A DNA stretch of 56,796 nt, taken from positions 1 through 56,796 of the forward strand of contig CAZDUO010000013.1 in the NCBI GenBank assembly GCA_964508655.1. Direction: 5' to 3'. Origin of the DNA: VBAS01 sp964508655. Lineage in GTDB: Bacteria > Bacteroidota > Bacteroidia > Chitinophagales > Chitinophagaceae. This document shows, piece after piece, positions 17,205-25,131 of this stretch (positions within the stretch are counted from its first letter, which is position 1; each line of letters opens with the position of its first letter). The position numbers were made by a program, and so were the translations under genes. A model generated the notes under the pieces. It was given only the letters and a program-made list of their open reading frames with translations, did no database searches and was not told the origin of the DNA.

Positions 17205-17347
17205 AACCTATTTCAAAAGTCAATAATCACAACACAGTGGCACAGCGTTAAGGAGTTACACAGAGAATTTATCTCTGACACGACATCTCTGTGTAACTCA
17301 GTTTCTCAAAATCTCTGTGTTAAAATTATTTTTGAGATAAGTTGTAG
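17205..17347 (+). repeat. 143-bp interspersed repeat, right copy
   Basis: Inverted counterpart of 513-655. It contains a perfect 14-bp inverted repeat, GAGTTACACAGAGA (17253-17266) and TCTCTGTGTAACTC (17286-17299), able to form a hairpin with a 19-nt loop, and repeated CTCTGTGT motifs. It fills nearly all the space between the trehalase stop and the next gene. No transposase is visible in or beside it. Confidence 0.9.
17327..17334 (+). promoter_or_regulatory. Candidate promoter of the phosphotriesterase-like gene, inside the repeat
   Basis: TATTTTTG matches TAnnTTTG, with TTTC 21 nt upstream where TTTG is expected. It lies about 40 nt before the start codon at 17373 and belongs to the 143-bp repeat itself, so the repeat may supply transcription to this gene. 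Confidence 0.4.
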
Positions 17348-17372
17348 TTGAAAAAGGAAGGTAAAAGAAAAC

Positions 17373-18416
17373 ATGGCTGCAATCCGGTTAAATATTTTTT
17401 GCCCTCATTCACATCTCAAATACTTCATAGCGGGAATTTTTTTCCTTGCTTTTGTCAGTTGCACCGCTCCGCATAAACCGGCCGTGATACAAACTGTAAC
17501 AGGCGCCATGCAGCCGGTGCATAACGAACGCTGGCTTACACACGAACACATTCTTGTTGATTTTATTGGGGCTGACAGCATTGATCCGGGAAAATGGAAT
17601 CACGATTCGGTGATGAAAACAATATTGCCCTATCTTGAAGAACTGAAGCGGCAGGGAGTAAAATATTTTGTGGAAACCACACCGGCTTATCTCGGCCGCG
17701 ATGCACGGCTACTGAAAAAAATTGCTGAAAAAACCGGCTTTAGCATTCTTACCAACACCGGCTTTTATGGCGCTCAGAAAAATAAATTCATTCCTGCTTT
17801 TGCATTGGATAAAACAGCGGAAGAGCTGGCTGAAACCTGGATAAATGAATTTGAAAACGGGATTGACGGCACCGGCATCAGACCCGGCCTGATGAAAATA
17901 AGCGTGGATGCCGCCGATACACTGCACCCCATGCATCTGAAACTGGCAAAAGCTGCAGCACTCACTCACCTGGAAACAGGATTGACAATTGCCTCACACA
18001 CCGGCGAAGCTAAAGGCTTGTGGCCGCAGCTGCAGATACTGAAAGAAACCGGTGTGTCGCCGGAAGCTTTCATCTGGATTCATGCGCAGAATGAAAAAGA
18101 CAATAACAATTATGTGAAAGCTGCCAAAGAAGGCTGCTGGATCAGTCTCGACGGGTTGGGCTGGGAACTTGAAAAGCATGTGGAGAAATTATTGTTTGCA
18201 AAAGAGAAGGACATACTGAATAAGATTCTTATTTCACACGACGCTGGCTGGTACGATCCGCAGAAACAAACACAGACCATTCAACCCTACACCAGTATTT
18301 TCACCCGGCTGATACCGGCGCTGAAAGCAAAAGGATTCACCGATGATGATTTTCATGTTTTGCTGAGTGATAACCCGGAAAATGCTTTTTCCATCCGGGT
18401 GAGAAAACTGGAATGA
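17373..18416 (+). CDS. Phosphotriesterase-family amidohydrolase lipoprotein
   Basis: A 347-aa binuclear metal hydrolase of the phosphotriesterase/PTE-related family. All metal ligands can be placed: HxH in WLTHEHI, the bridging Lys in RPGLMKIS, His in IASHTGEA, His in WIHAQN and Asp in ISHDAGW. The N-terminus has a hydrophobic segment ending FVSC (Cys30), so it is probably a lipoprotein facing the periplasm. Members of this family often act as lactonases or esterases; the substrate here is unknown. Its stop codon abuts that of the convergent DUF5916 gene (18416/18417). It is just outside the repeat-bounded sugar block. Confidence 0.9.
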   Translation: MAAIRLNIFCPHSHLKYFIAGIFFLAFVSCTAPHKPAVIQTVTGAMQPVHNERWLTHEHILVDFIGADSIDPGKWNHDSVMKTILPYLEELKRQGVKYFVETTPAYLGRDARLLKKIAEKTGFSILTNTGFYGAQKNKFIPAFALDKTAEELAETWINEFENGIDGTGIRPGLMKISVDAADTLHPMHLKLAKAAALTHLETGLTIASHTGEAKGLWPQLQILKETGVSPEAFIWIHAQNEKDNNNYVKAAKEGCWISLDGLGWELEKHVEKLLFAKEKDILNKILISHDAGWYDPQKQTQTIQPYTSIFTRLIPALKAKGFTDDDFHVLLSDNPENAFSIRVRKLE

Positions 18417-20588
18417 TTAAAGATTCCACCAGTACGTCAGCTTCAGCACCAGCGCCCGGTTACGAACGGCCAGCGGCGTGGTATAATAATTATCCGTGTA
18501 AACAATAAACAAATCCGAAGCAGGCCGGTAGCGCCACTGAAACCTTGTGTTGAGGTTGATATTCCTCAACTGGTTGTTGTACTGCAAAAAAGTGGTGAAG
18601 AAAAGTTTGTTCGTCATCGTCACATCAATCCGCGGGCCCAGCAGCCAGAAATCGGTTTTTCCCCAAGGCAGCGGAAGCGCAATATGATTATAAGTGGTAT
18701 TGATAGCAATGTTTACATAAGGCTGGAAACGGAAACCGAGATCAACGGCAATATTTGTGCGGCTGCCGCCGGCATAATACCCGCCGAATCGTGTGCTGAA
18801 GGCAAATGTGAAGCGGCTCTGCGGTTTTGAAATATATTCCATGCCCCATGCTTTCCACCGGTGCCGGGTGCCGCCGGCCAGGCTGTCTTTTCCCGAATTG
18901 GTGGGATCGAACGGCTGGAGCAGTTTGACATAAACATCGCCGGTCCACACATCAAACAAACTCTGATTACGGAAATTGAGCAGGTAAATAAAAATGCTTT
19001 CATGATCGGTTTGTGACAGCGATGGTGTAAAATAATAACCGGTAAAAGCCCGGGGCCCGTGACTCAGCACCTTGCCGCTTTTTGGGAAAAACAAATAGCC
19101 AAATGAAGGGTTGAATTTTATATAATTTTTCCGCGGCACATAACCGGCTTCGGCGCTGTAATTTTCACCCACGTATTCATGCTGCCAGCCGATATTCCAC
19201 CTGCGGCTGCTGTACTGCAGGTTGGCAGCATGCACCCAGTTCTTTCCCAGGTTGCCGGGGCTGAATGATTTCAGCAGCAGCACTTTTCCCGTCCACAGGT
19301 TATTGAAAGATGCAAGGTTGTAATCAAAACCAAAATTGCGGTTGAAAGCCGAATAAACATACTGCGACGAGTCGCCGGGTTTATCATTCAGCGATTGTTT
19401 ATTGATAAACATAAAGCCGATATTGGAGCGGGAAAAAACTCTTCGCTGCAAAGCAACCACTGCAAAATTCTGCTCAGGCAATTCAAGCGATTTCACTTTT
19501 CCTGTCTGCATATCCATCACACCGATACGCCAGTCCTTGTTCAGCTTGCCACTGAGCCTGGCGCCAAAATGTATCGGCACATTCAGCCCGATGCGGCGTG
19601 AAAAGAAAGGGCGGAGAGAAGGATAACCAAAGTTTGCAAAATGATCGCCGTTCTCAAGGAAAAATTGTCTTCGTTCAGGAAAGAAAAGTTCAAAGCGGTC
19701 AAGATTCGTTACCTGCCGGTCCACTTCTACCTGCGAAAAATCGGGATTCACCGTAAGGTCAAGATTCAGTGATGAGGTGACGGCAATCTTTGCATCTGCA
19801 CCTGCATCGCTGCGGTAATCTGCCGCTGTTTTCTGTTCATAATTTTTGCTCACAGCGCCAAGCGCATAAGGAATCACAGAAATGTTGACACCGGGTTCGG
19901 GCGGCGGTACATCCCACACTAAAGTGCCGGTATAAGCCAGCGAAGCGGTTGGAAACTGCCGGGGCACCGGTCCCCAGCTCGATTTTTCAGCCACGATAAT
20001 ATCCAGCCGGCTGAAATTAATGCCCCATGTTGTGATTCCTTTTTTGTACCGGATGGTTTTAAAAGGAATGGCCGCTTCAAAAATCCAGCGATCCGGATAA
20101 TTTTTTACTTCCGATGTCCATTTGTTGTCCCAGTTCAGGTCCACCTTGCCGCCTTCGTACATGGTACCATCCCATTGGGCACCGGCTGCATTGGCGCCAA
20201 ATGAAAAGCCGTTGGTCTGGTCTTCAAACGGGTCCATGAAAAAAAGAAAGTTGTCGTTTTTACCAAACACAAAATCCCGCTTCAGCGATTCCACCATGTA
20301 CTTCTGGTTTTCTTTATGAAAACAGACAGCGATGATATAAAGATGTATTGCATCATAAGTCATCCGCACTTCGGTTTTCACTTTTGCAAGGCTGGTGTCC
20401 ATCGGCAATACCATAAAAAAATCGTTCGCCACTTCAGCATCCTGCCATGCCGGTTCATCCATGATGCCATCCACTTGTATTGCAGAAGAAGCTTTGCGGA
20501 TGTGCAGCCGGTATTTTTCATTTTCTTTCTGTGCCGCAGGCTGCAGGCAGAAAAAGAAAACGGGCAGGAGTGTAAACAGAAGTTTCAA
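18417..20588 (-). CDS. DUF5916 protein with CBM9-like domain and outer-membrane barrel
   Basis: A 723-aa secreted protein of the DUF5916 family. After a signal peptide (to about residue 19, LQPAAQ) residues about 25-215 form a family-9 carbohydrate-binding-like beta-sandwich (AIQVDGIMDEPAWQDAE; DNFLFFMDPFEDQTNGFSF; WIFEAAIPFKTIRY; WGINFSRLD). The remainder is a predicted beta-barrel with the marker VNPDFSQVEVDRQVTNLDRF and FPERRQFFLENGDHF, ending in YWWNL. The family is common in Bacteroidota and lacks an assigned function; an outer-membrane location is likely. It is convergent with the phosphotriesterase-like gene. Confidence 0.9.
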   Translation of the reverse strand: MKLLFTLLPVFFFCLQPAAQKENEKYRLHIRKASSAIQVDGIMDEPAWQDAEVANDFFMVLPMDTSLAKVKTEVRMTYDAIHLYIIAVCFHKENQKYMVESLKRDFVFGKNDNFLFFMDPFEDQTNGFSFGANAAGAQWDGTMYEGGKVDLNWDNKWTSEVKNYPDRWIFEAAIPFKTIRYKKGITTWGINFSRLDIIVAEKSSWGPVPRQFPTASLAYTGTLVWDVPPPEPGVNISVIPYALGAVSKNYEQKTAADYRSDAGADAKIAVTSSLNLDLTVNPDFSQVEVDRQVTNLDRFELFFPERRQFFLENGDHFANFGYPSLRPFFSRRIGLNVPIHFGARLSGKLNKDWRIGVMDMQTGKVKSLELPEQNFAVVALQRRVFSRSNIGFMFINKQSLNDKPGDSSQYVYSAFNRNFGFDYNLASFNNLWTGKVLLLKSFSPGNLGKNWVHAANLQYSSRRWNIGWQHEYVGENYSAEAGYVPRKNYIKFNPSFGYLFFPKSGKVLSHGPRAFTGYYFTPSLSQTDHESIFIYLLNFRNQSLFDVWTGDVYVKLLQPFDPTNSGKDSLAGGTRHRWKAWGMEYISKPQSRFTFAFSTRFGGYYAGGSRTNIAVDLGFRFQPYVNIAINTTYNHIALPLPWGKTDFWLLGPRIDVTMTNKLFFTTFLQYNNQLRNINLNTRFQWRYRPASDLFIVYTDNYYTTPLAVRNRALVLKLTYWWNL

Positions 20589-20680
20589 TGCCTGTTATTT
20601 TTGAATTGACAGCAATGCAATTTAAACCTGCAGGCCGGTTTTATAACAAACTTTTCAACTTCTATCCGGTAATTTGCATG

Positions 20681-21145
20681 ATGCGTTTGTTTTTTCTTTT
20701 ATTAATTATTCTTGTTGCGGGTTGCAAAAATTCCGGCGTCAGCGAAAAACAGGCGGTAGCGGATACTGTTTACACCGAGGCTCCCGATACGGTGCTTGTT
20801 TGGTACACCGATGCAGAAAAAATGCTGATGAAGCGGGATACCGCCATCACAGAAAACAGGATATCGGCGGATGCCATCATCAATGGTCTGAATGAAAAAT
20901 ACCCCGAGATAAAGCTTGCGTATTTAAAACTAAGTGGTGATACAGTGTACACTTCGGTGCCCGATGCAGAATACCTGGGCGAGCAAATGGGCGATGCCGG
21001 TGCGGCTGCCTGGTTTGCCGATGCGGTTATCAATCTTACTTCCGTGCCGGGAATCAATTATGTTTCTTTCCGGATGGACCTGCACAGCCATGCGGCCAGC
21101 GGAGTGATTGGCCGGGATAAATACAGCAACTGGCGGCGTGAATAA
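20681..21145 (+). CDS. Small lipoprotein, possibly with a GerMN-like fold
   Basis: A 154-aa protein. The ATG at 20681 (or 20678 beside it) is chosen because it gives a typical lipoprotein signal, MRLFFLLLIILVAGC with Cys15; upstream in-frame starts overlap the divergent gene and add a non-signal extension. The mature part alternates strands and helices (IKLAYLKLSGDTVYTSVP, AAWFADAVINLTSVPGINYV), which faintly recalls the GerMN domain of sporulation/germination proteins. This is a weak resemblance and no function is claimed. It diverges from the DUF5916 gene and converges with the M19 dipeptidase gene. Confidence 0.75.
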   Translation: MRLFFLLLIILVAGCKNSGVSEKQAVADTVYTEAPDTVLVWYTDAEKMLMKRDTAITENRISADAIINGLNEKYPEIKLAYLKLSGDTVYTSVPDAEYLGEQMGDAGAAAWFADAVINLTSVPGINYVSFRMDLHSHAASGVIGRDKYSNWRRE

Positions 21146-21159
21146 AACAGCACAGCGGT

Positions 21160-22377
21160 TCAGTTTTGCTGCATATTGGCTTTGAACACCCGCAGAAAAT
21201 TTTCGCCTAAAATTTTACTGATGTCTTTTTTACTGTAGCCTCTTTCGAGCAGTGCTCTTGTTATCAGCGGAAAATCCTGCACCCCGTTCAGTTCTTTTGG
21301 CGGCGCCGAAATACCGTCGAAATCGGAGCCCAGGCCCACAAAATCTGTTCCCACCAGGTTTACGATATAATCCAAATGATCGAGCAGCATAGAAAGTGGC
21401 GGCCGGGTAGCATCCAGTTCTTCCTTGTATTTTTCCAGTACCATCATCCGGGCATAGTCGGGTTGCGTACCGTTTTTAATCAGGGTATCAATTTCGGGGC
21501 GGTATTTGCTAATCAGTGCAGACATCTTTTTTTCAAAACTGCTGTCAATAAACCCTGCATAAAAGTTAAGGTGAATGACACCGCCGTTTTTGGCAATGGC
21601 TTTTATCTGCTCGTCTTTCAGGTTGCGCCGGTGCGGGCACAGCGTCCATGCATTGCTGTGCGAAGCAATCACGGGTTTGGTGGTAATCTTCATTGCATCC
21701 CAGAAAGTTTGCTCGCCGATATGGCTCACATCAATAATCATTCCCAGCTCATTCATTCTCTCCACTACTTTTGTACCAAACTCAGTCAGCCCCTTCTTTC
21801 TTACCACGGAGTCTTCGGAAGCCCCCTCTCCTGTTGGAGAGGGGGTTGGGGGTGAGGTCTCATCTGCTGCCGAAGTTGCCCAGCTTGTTGAGTTGTTCCA
21901 GGTAAGCGTCAAATACCGCACACCGCGTACAAAAAGATTATCGAGGTTTTCAAGTTTATCTTCAATCATGTGGCCGCCTTCCACACCTAACAGCGCTGCC
22001 AGTCTTTTTTCTTTAATGGCACGTTTCAGTTCGGCAGGAGTTTTTACCAGCGTCATCCGCATCGGCGCACGGCGTGCCCATTCGTACACCGAATCTATTT
22101 CACGGTTAGCATGTGCATAAGGTTGCTGCTGCTCCGGACCGCAAAAGATGGAGAACACCTGAACATCCACTCCTCCTGAACGCATGCGTGCCAGGTCAGA
22201 ATGGGTAATGCCTAAAAGATCCTGGTCAAAACTTACTTTCTTTTCTATAGAAGCGCTGGGAAAATCATTATGCGTATCCACCACAACGGCTTTTGCATGA
22301 ATGCGTTTATACTTCTGGCTGAAGGCTGTAGTTCCTGACAATAAAATAACTGCCAAAAGAAAAATTCTCTGAAACAT
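21160..22377 (-). CDS. Membrane dipeptidase, peptidase family M19, with an in-frame repeat insert
   Basis: A 405-aa zinc dipeptidase of the renal dipeptidase family with a signal peptide (GTTAFSQ, about residue 21), so exported. Metal and active-site motifs: VVDTHNDFP (HxD), LGVEGGH (bridging Glu), DVSHIG and VIASHSN. It likely cleaves dipeptides, perhaps with D-residues, in the periplasm. At about residues 173-187 a Pro/Gly-rich insert (SPPTPSPTGEGASED) replaces what is normally a short connection between SAADE and GLTEFG. It is encoded by a GC-rich palindromic repeat (21817-21861) that keeps the frame. A good promoter lies just upstream, shared with the divergent GNAT gene. Confidence 0.93.
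   Translation of the reverse strand: MFQRIFLLAVILLSGTTAFSQKYKRIHAKAVVVDTHNDFPSASIEKKVSFDQDLLGITHSDLARMRSGGVDVQVFSIFCGPEQQQPYAHANREIDSVYEWARRAPMRMTLVKTPAELKRAIKEKRLAALLGVEGGHMIEDKLENLDNLFVRGVRYLTLTWNNSTSWATSAADETSPPTPSPTGEGASEDSVVRKKGLTEFGTKVVERMNELGMIIDVSHIGEQTFWDAMKITTKPVIASHSNAWTLCPHRRNLKDEQIKAIAKNGGVIHLNFYAGFIDSSFEKKMSALISKYRPEIDTLIKNGTQPDYARMMVLEKYKEELDATRPPLSMLLDHLDYIVNLVGTDFVGLGSDFDGISAPPKELNGVQDFPLITRALLERGYSKKDISKILGENFLRVFKANMQQN
21817..21861 (+). repeat. GC-rich palindromic repeat inside the M19 gene
   Basis: Read on the plus strand: a C-rich arm (CCCCCTCTCC), a short loop, a G-rich arm (GGAGAGGGGG), TT, then a second G-rich tract (GGGGGTGAGG). This C-arm/G-arm/G-arm layout recurs at 25756, 29238, 32221 (reversed) and 32355. 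It is translated in the M19 dipeptidase as SPPTPSPTGEG. Confidence 0.8.
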
Positions 22378-22397
22378 TACTTAAATGATTTTACGGG

Positions 22398-22433
22398 CAA
22401 AAGTTAGATAAACTAATTTTACACAGCAAAAAA
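22398..22433 (-). promoter_or_regulatory. Promoter of the M19 dipeptidase gene
   Basis: On the minus strand a TTTTTTG tract (22427-22433) is followed after 20 nt by TAACTTTTG (22398-22406), close to TTTG-N20-TAnnTTTG with one extra base in the spacer. GCCCG follows, as in several other promoters here. The predicted leader is only about 15 nt. Confidence 0.55.
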
Positions 22434-22435
22434 TC

Positions 22436-22906
22436 ATGCTGCAGGTAAAACACATAACCGAAGAAGGAGATGAGCTGAACATCATCCGCACTCTTTTCCG
22501 CGAATACGAAAAGGAACTGGATGCCGACATCTGCTTTCAGAGTTTCGAAGCAGAGCTGAAAGACCCGCTGAAAAAATATGGCCCGCCCGGCGGCGACCTG
22601 CTGCTGGCGTTCTGGAATGATGAAATAGCCGGCTGTATTGCATTGACACGATTGAAAGAAGAAGGCGTGTGTGAAATGAAACGCCTTTATGTTCGCCCGG
22701 CCTTCCGGAAAAACAAAATCGGTAAACTGCTTGTGGAAGAACTGCTGAGGTCGGCGAAAGAAAAAAATTACAAACTCATGCGGCTCGATACGCTCAGTAA
22801 ACTGCAGCCTGCCATCCGGCTTTACCGGCACTTCGGGTTCCTGCACACCACGCCTTATTATCACAACCCGCTGCCTGATGTGGTGTATATGGAAAAGCCA
22901 CTCTGA
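22436..22906 (+). CDS. GNAT family N-acetyltransferase
   Basis: A 156-aa Gcn5-related acetyltransferase, cytoplasmic. The acetyl-CoA site is recognisable: MKRLYVRPAFRKNKIGKLL, corresponding to motif A (R/Q-x-x-G-x-G/A, here RKNKIG), and AIRLYRHFGF, motif B. The N-terminal TLFREYEKELD is typical of a small Bacteroidota subgroup. The acceptor substrate cannot be inferred. It diverges from the M19 dipeptidase gene; the ATG at 22436 is the only sensible start. Confidence 0.9.
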   Translation: MLQVKHITEEGDELNIIRTLFREYEKELDADICFQSFEAELKDPLKKYGPPGGDLLLAFWNDEIAGCIALTRLKEEGVCEMKRLYVRPAFRKNKIGKLLVEELLRSAKEKNYKLMRLDTLSKLQPAIRLYRHFGFLHTTPYYHNPLPDVVYMEKPL

Positions 22907-22997
22907 TATTACCCGATAACCAGAATCACGGAAATTGGTGACTGCAGTCACCGAGCCAAAATAGATACCGGGGTAGTTTTACTCCCGGTTACATATT

Positions 22998-23087
22998 ATG
23001 CAAAACAAAATTTTCAAATTTATTCTTGTCTGCATTTTATGCATTGCCGTTGTGTATGTTATTGTCAAACTCATCCAGCTGATTTAA
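22998..23087 (+). CDS. 29-aa single-pass membrane microprotein
   Basis: A short frame from ATG at 22998 to TAA at 23087 encodes a 29-residue peptide starting MQNKIFKF and continuing as one uninterrupted hydrophobic helix (ILVCILCIAVVYVIVKLIQLI). The layout, a positively charged N-terminus followed by about 20 apolar residues, is what a membrane microprotein looks like. It stops 18 nt before the DUF2892 gene and likely shares its transcript. No family is recognised, and the short length leaves a real possibility of chance. Confidence 0.5.
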   Translation: MQNKIFKFILVCILCIAVVYVIVKLIQLI

Positions 23088-23105
23088 TCACCAAAAATAT
23101 TTTTT

Positions 23106-23315
23106 ATGAAAAAAAATATGGGAACCACCGACCGCATCATCCGCCTGTTGCTGGCGGCCTTGTTTACTTACCTCTATTTTGGCGGCATCGTCACCGGCAC
23201 ATGGGGCCTGGTGCTGCTGGTGCTGGGTGGCGTATTTGTATTGACCAGCCTTGCCGGCTTTTGCCCGCTGTATGCACCCTTTGGCATCAGCACCTGTGCA
23301 GTGAAAAAAAGCTGA
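23106..23315 (+). CDS. DUF2892 (YgaP-like) small inner-membrane protein
   Basis: A 69-aa protein matching the DUF2892 family: MGTTDRIIRLLLAA, then two hydrophobic helices (about 14-27 and 32-50) and the conserved end GFCPLYAPFGISTC. The two cysteines in GFCPLY and STC are typical. In other bacteria this domain is fused to, or lies next to, rhodanese proteins. Here no rhodanese is adjacent; the partner is a 29-aa membrane peptide just upstream. A strong terminator follows 26 nt after the stop codon. Confidence 0.92.
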   Translation: MKKNMGTTDRIIRLLLAALFTYLYFGGIVTGTWGLVLLVLGGVFVLTSLAGFCPLYAPFGISTCAVKKS

Positions 23316-23341
23316 AGGTTAAAGAGTGTTATCTTACCTGG

Positions 23342-23370
23342 AATTCCCGCAGCCTGCGGGAATTTTTTTT
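23342..23370 (+). terminator. Rho-independent terminator after the DUF2892 gene
   Basis: AATTCCCGCA (23342-23351) and TGCGGGAATT (23355-23364) form a perfect 10-bp stem with a 3-nt loop and run into a tract of eight Ts. It separates this gene from the amidohydrolase gene downstream. Confidence 0.94.
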
Positions 23371-23404
23371 GCAAAAAACTGTAGCTTTATCCAAACTGTA
23401 TGCA

Positions 23405-24868
23405 ATGAAACAAATATTATTTTTTATCTCACCCTTACTTTTCATTTCTATTTTCGCAACAGCGCAAAAGAAAAAAACCGAAACGGACAACCAGACAAAA
23501 ATTAAAGATGAAATCATACAATCGCTGAACCGGCAGTACGATTATTATAAAGAACGGGCACTGAGAATATGGGATTATGCTGAAGTGGGTTACAAGGAAG
23601 AAAAAAGTTCGGCCGTACTTCAGCAGACATTAAGAGATAACGGATTTAAAGTAGAGGCCGGCATGGCCGGAATGCCCACCGCATTTGTTGCCACGTACGG
23701 CAGCGGCTCGCCGGTGATAGGAATACTTGCCGAGTTTGATGCGCTGCCCGGTCTGTCGCAAACCAATAAACCGGTAAAGGAAGTGGATGCAGGAAAAAAT
23801 GCGGGCCACGGCTGCGGGCATCATTTGTTTGGCGTGGCTTCGGTGGCGGCCGGCATTGAATTGAAAAAGCGGATGGAGCAGAAACTTTTTTCCGGCACCA
23901 TAAAAATTTTCGGAACGCCGGCAGAAGAAGGCGGCAGCGGCAAAGTGTATATGGTGCGGGAGGGTTTGTTCAGTGATGTGGATGTGGTGCTGCACTGGCA
24001 TCCCGGCGATGGCAATTCGGCGAATGCATCCAGCTCGCTGGCCAACATGAGCGCCAAGTTCCGTTTTTACGGCATATCGGCGCATGCCGCCGGGGCGCCG
24101 GAGCGGGGCCGGTCGGCACTGGATGCAGTGGAGGTTATGAACTATATGGTGAACATGATGCGGGAACACATTCCGCAGGAAACACGCATTCATTATGTGA
24201 TTACCCGCGGCGGCAATGCGCCCAACGTGGTGCCCGATTTTGCCGAAGTGTATTATTATGTGCGCCACCCCCGGCGGGATGAGATGGCCCGCATTTTTGA
24301 ACGCATCGTAAAAGCGGCCAACGGCGCAGCCACCGGCACCGAAACCCGGATGGAATATGAAATCACCGGCGGCGTGTATGATTTGCTGCCGGTGGTGCCG
24401 CTGGCAAAAACAATGTACAATAACCTAAAGCAGGTAGGCGGTGTTATTTACAATGAAAGTGAAACGGAGTTTGGGAAAAAACTGCAGGAAAGTTTTATCA
24501 CTCCCGAAAAACCGCCGCTGGCCAATGCTGCGAAAATTGATTCCTTCAAAGTGGAAGGCCGCGGCGGCGGCTCCACCGATGTGGGGGATGTGAGCTGGGT
24601 GGTGCCTACGGTGGGTTTACGCATTGCCACCTGGATACCTGGCACGCCGGCGCATAGCTGGCAGGCTGTTGCCTGCGGTGGTACCGAAATAGGAACCAAG
24701 GGCATGATGGTGGCGGCCAAAACAATTGCACTCACCGGGCTTGACCTGTTTACCAACCCGAAGCTGATTGAAGAAGCCAAAGCCGAATGGAAAAAAGCAA
24801 GAGGAGAAAATTTTATTTACAAAGCCTTGCTGGGTGACAGAAAGCCGGCACTGGATTACAGGGATTGA
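23405..24868 (+). CDS. Secreted M20 amidohydrolase (AbgB-like)
   Basis: A 487-aa peptidase M20/amidohydrolase resembling p-aminobenzoyl-glutamate hydrolase subunit B. The ATG at 23405 is chosen because it gives a signal peptide (IFATAQ, about residue 21); the frame is open upstream to 23039, but that crosses the neighbouring genes and the terminator. Metal-site motifs include GHGCGHHLFG, GTPAEEGGSGK, VLHWHPGD and, near the end, TPAHSWQ. Residues about 190-300 form the usual dimerisation domain (FRFYGISAHAAGAPERGRSALDAVEVMN). It probably hydrolyses an N-acyl amino acid or peptide-like compound in the periplasm. Confidence 0.92.
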   Translation: MKQILFFISPLLFISIFATAQKKKTETDNQTKIKDEIIQSLNRQYDYYKERALRIWDYAEVGYKEEKSSAVLQQTLRDNGFKVEAGMAGMPTAFVATYGSGSPVIGILAEFDALPGLSQTNKPVKEVDAGKNAGHGCGHHLFGVASVAAGIELKKRMEQKLFSGTIKIFGTPAEEGGSGKVYMVREGLFSDVDVVLHWHPGDGNSANASSSLANMSAKFRFYGISAHAAGAPERGRSALDAVEVMNYMVNMMREHIPQETRIHYVITRGGNAPNVVPDFAEVYYYVRHPRRDEMARIFERIVKAANGAATGTETRMEYEITGGVYDLLPVVPLAKTMYNNLKQVGGVIYNESETEFGKKLQESFITPEKPPLANAAKIDSFKVEGRGGGSTDVGDVSWVVPTVGLRIATWIPGTPAHSWQAVACGGTEIGTKGMMVAAKTIALTGLDLFTNPKLIEEAKAEWKKARGENFIYKALLGDRKPALDYRD

Positions 24869-24907
24869 ATGGGGCGAGGTATTGAACTATTAAACAGCGC
24901 AGGTAAT

Positions 24908-25110
24908 GTTCAATGCGCAATGCTTAATGCTCAAAGCTTGACAGAAATGATTTGCATGACTGCCCAGGTTCATTGCCAAGAAGAAATTCCAAATAATATT
25001 GAATGATGGGGCGAGACATCGGATAGATGGAAATTGAGCATTGAAAATTGAACATTGAACATATTTCTATTGTAAAACTCTCAACACTCAACGCTCAATA
25101 TTCAATGCTC
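24908..25110. repeat. Array of TTGAAC/TTCAATGC-like units with an inverted pair
   Basis: Between two convergent genes there are repeated units of about 7 bp (TTCAATG, CTCAATG, ATTGAAC, ATTGAAA). The arm at 25036-25062 and the arm at 25084-25110 are inverted copies, able to form a stem of about 27 bp; most mismatches become G-U pairs in a minus-strand RNA. It may act as a two-way transcription end. No gene is seen in 24869-25131. Confidence 0.65.
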
Positions 25111-25131
25111 CACAGTTAAGATTCTCATAAT

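Noticed and set aside
23039..23404. N-terminal extension of the M20 amidohydrolase
   Set aside because: It crosses the microprotein, DUF2892 gene and a strong terminator; the ATG at 23405 starts a normal signal peptide.
23630..24268. 212-codon open frame antisense to the M20 gene
   Set aside because: His- and Ala-rich low-information sequence fully inside a well-supported gene; a reading shadow.
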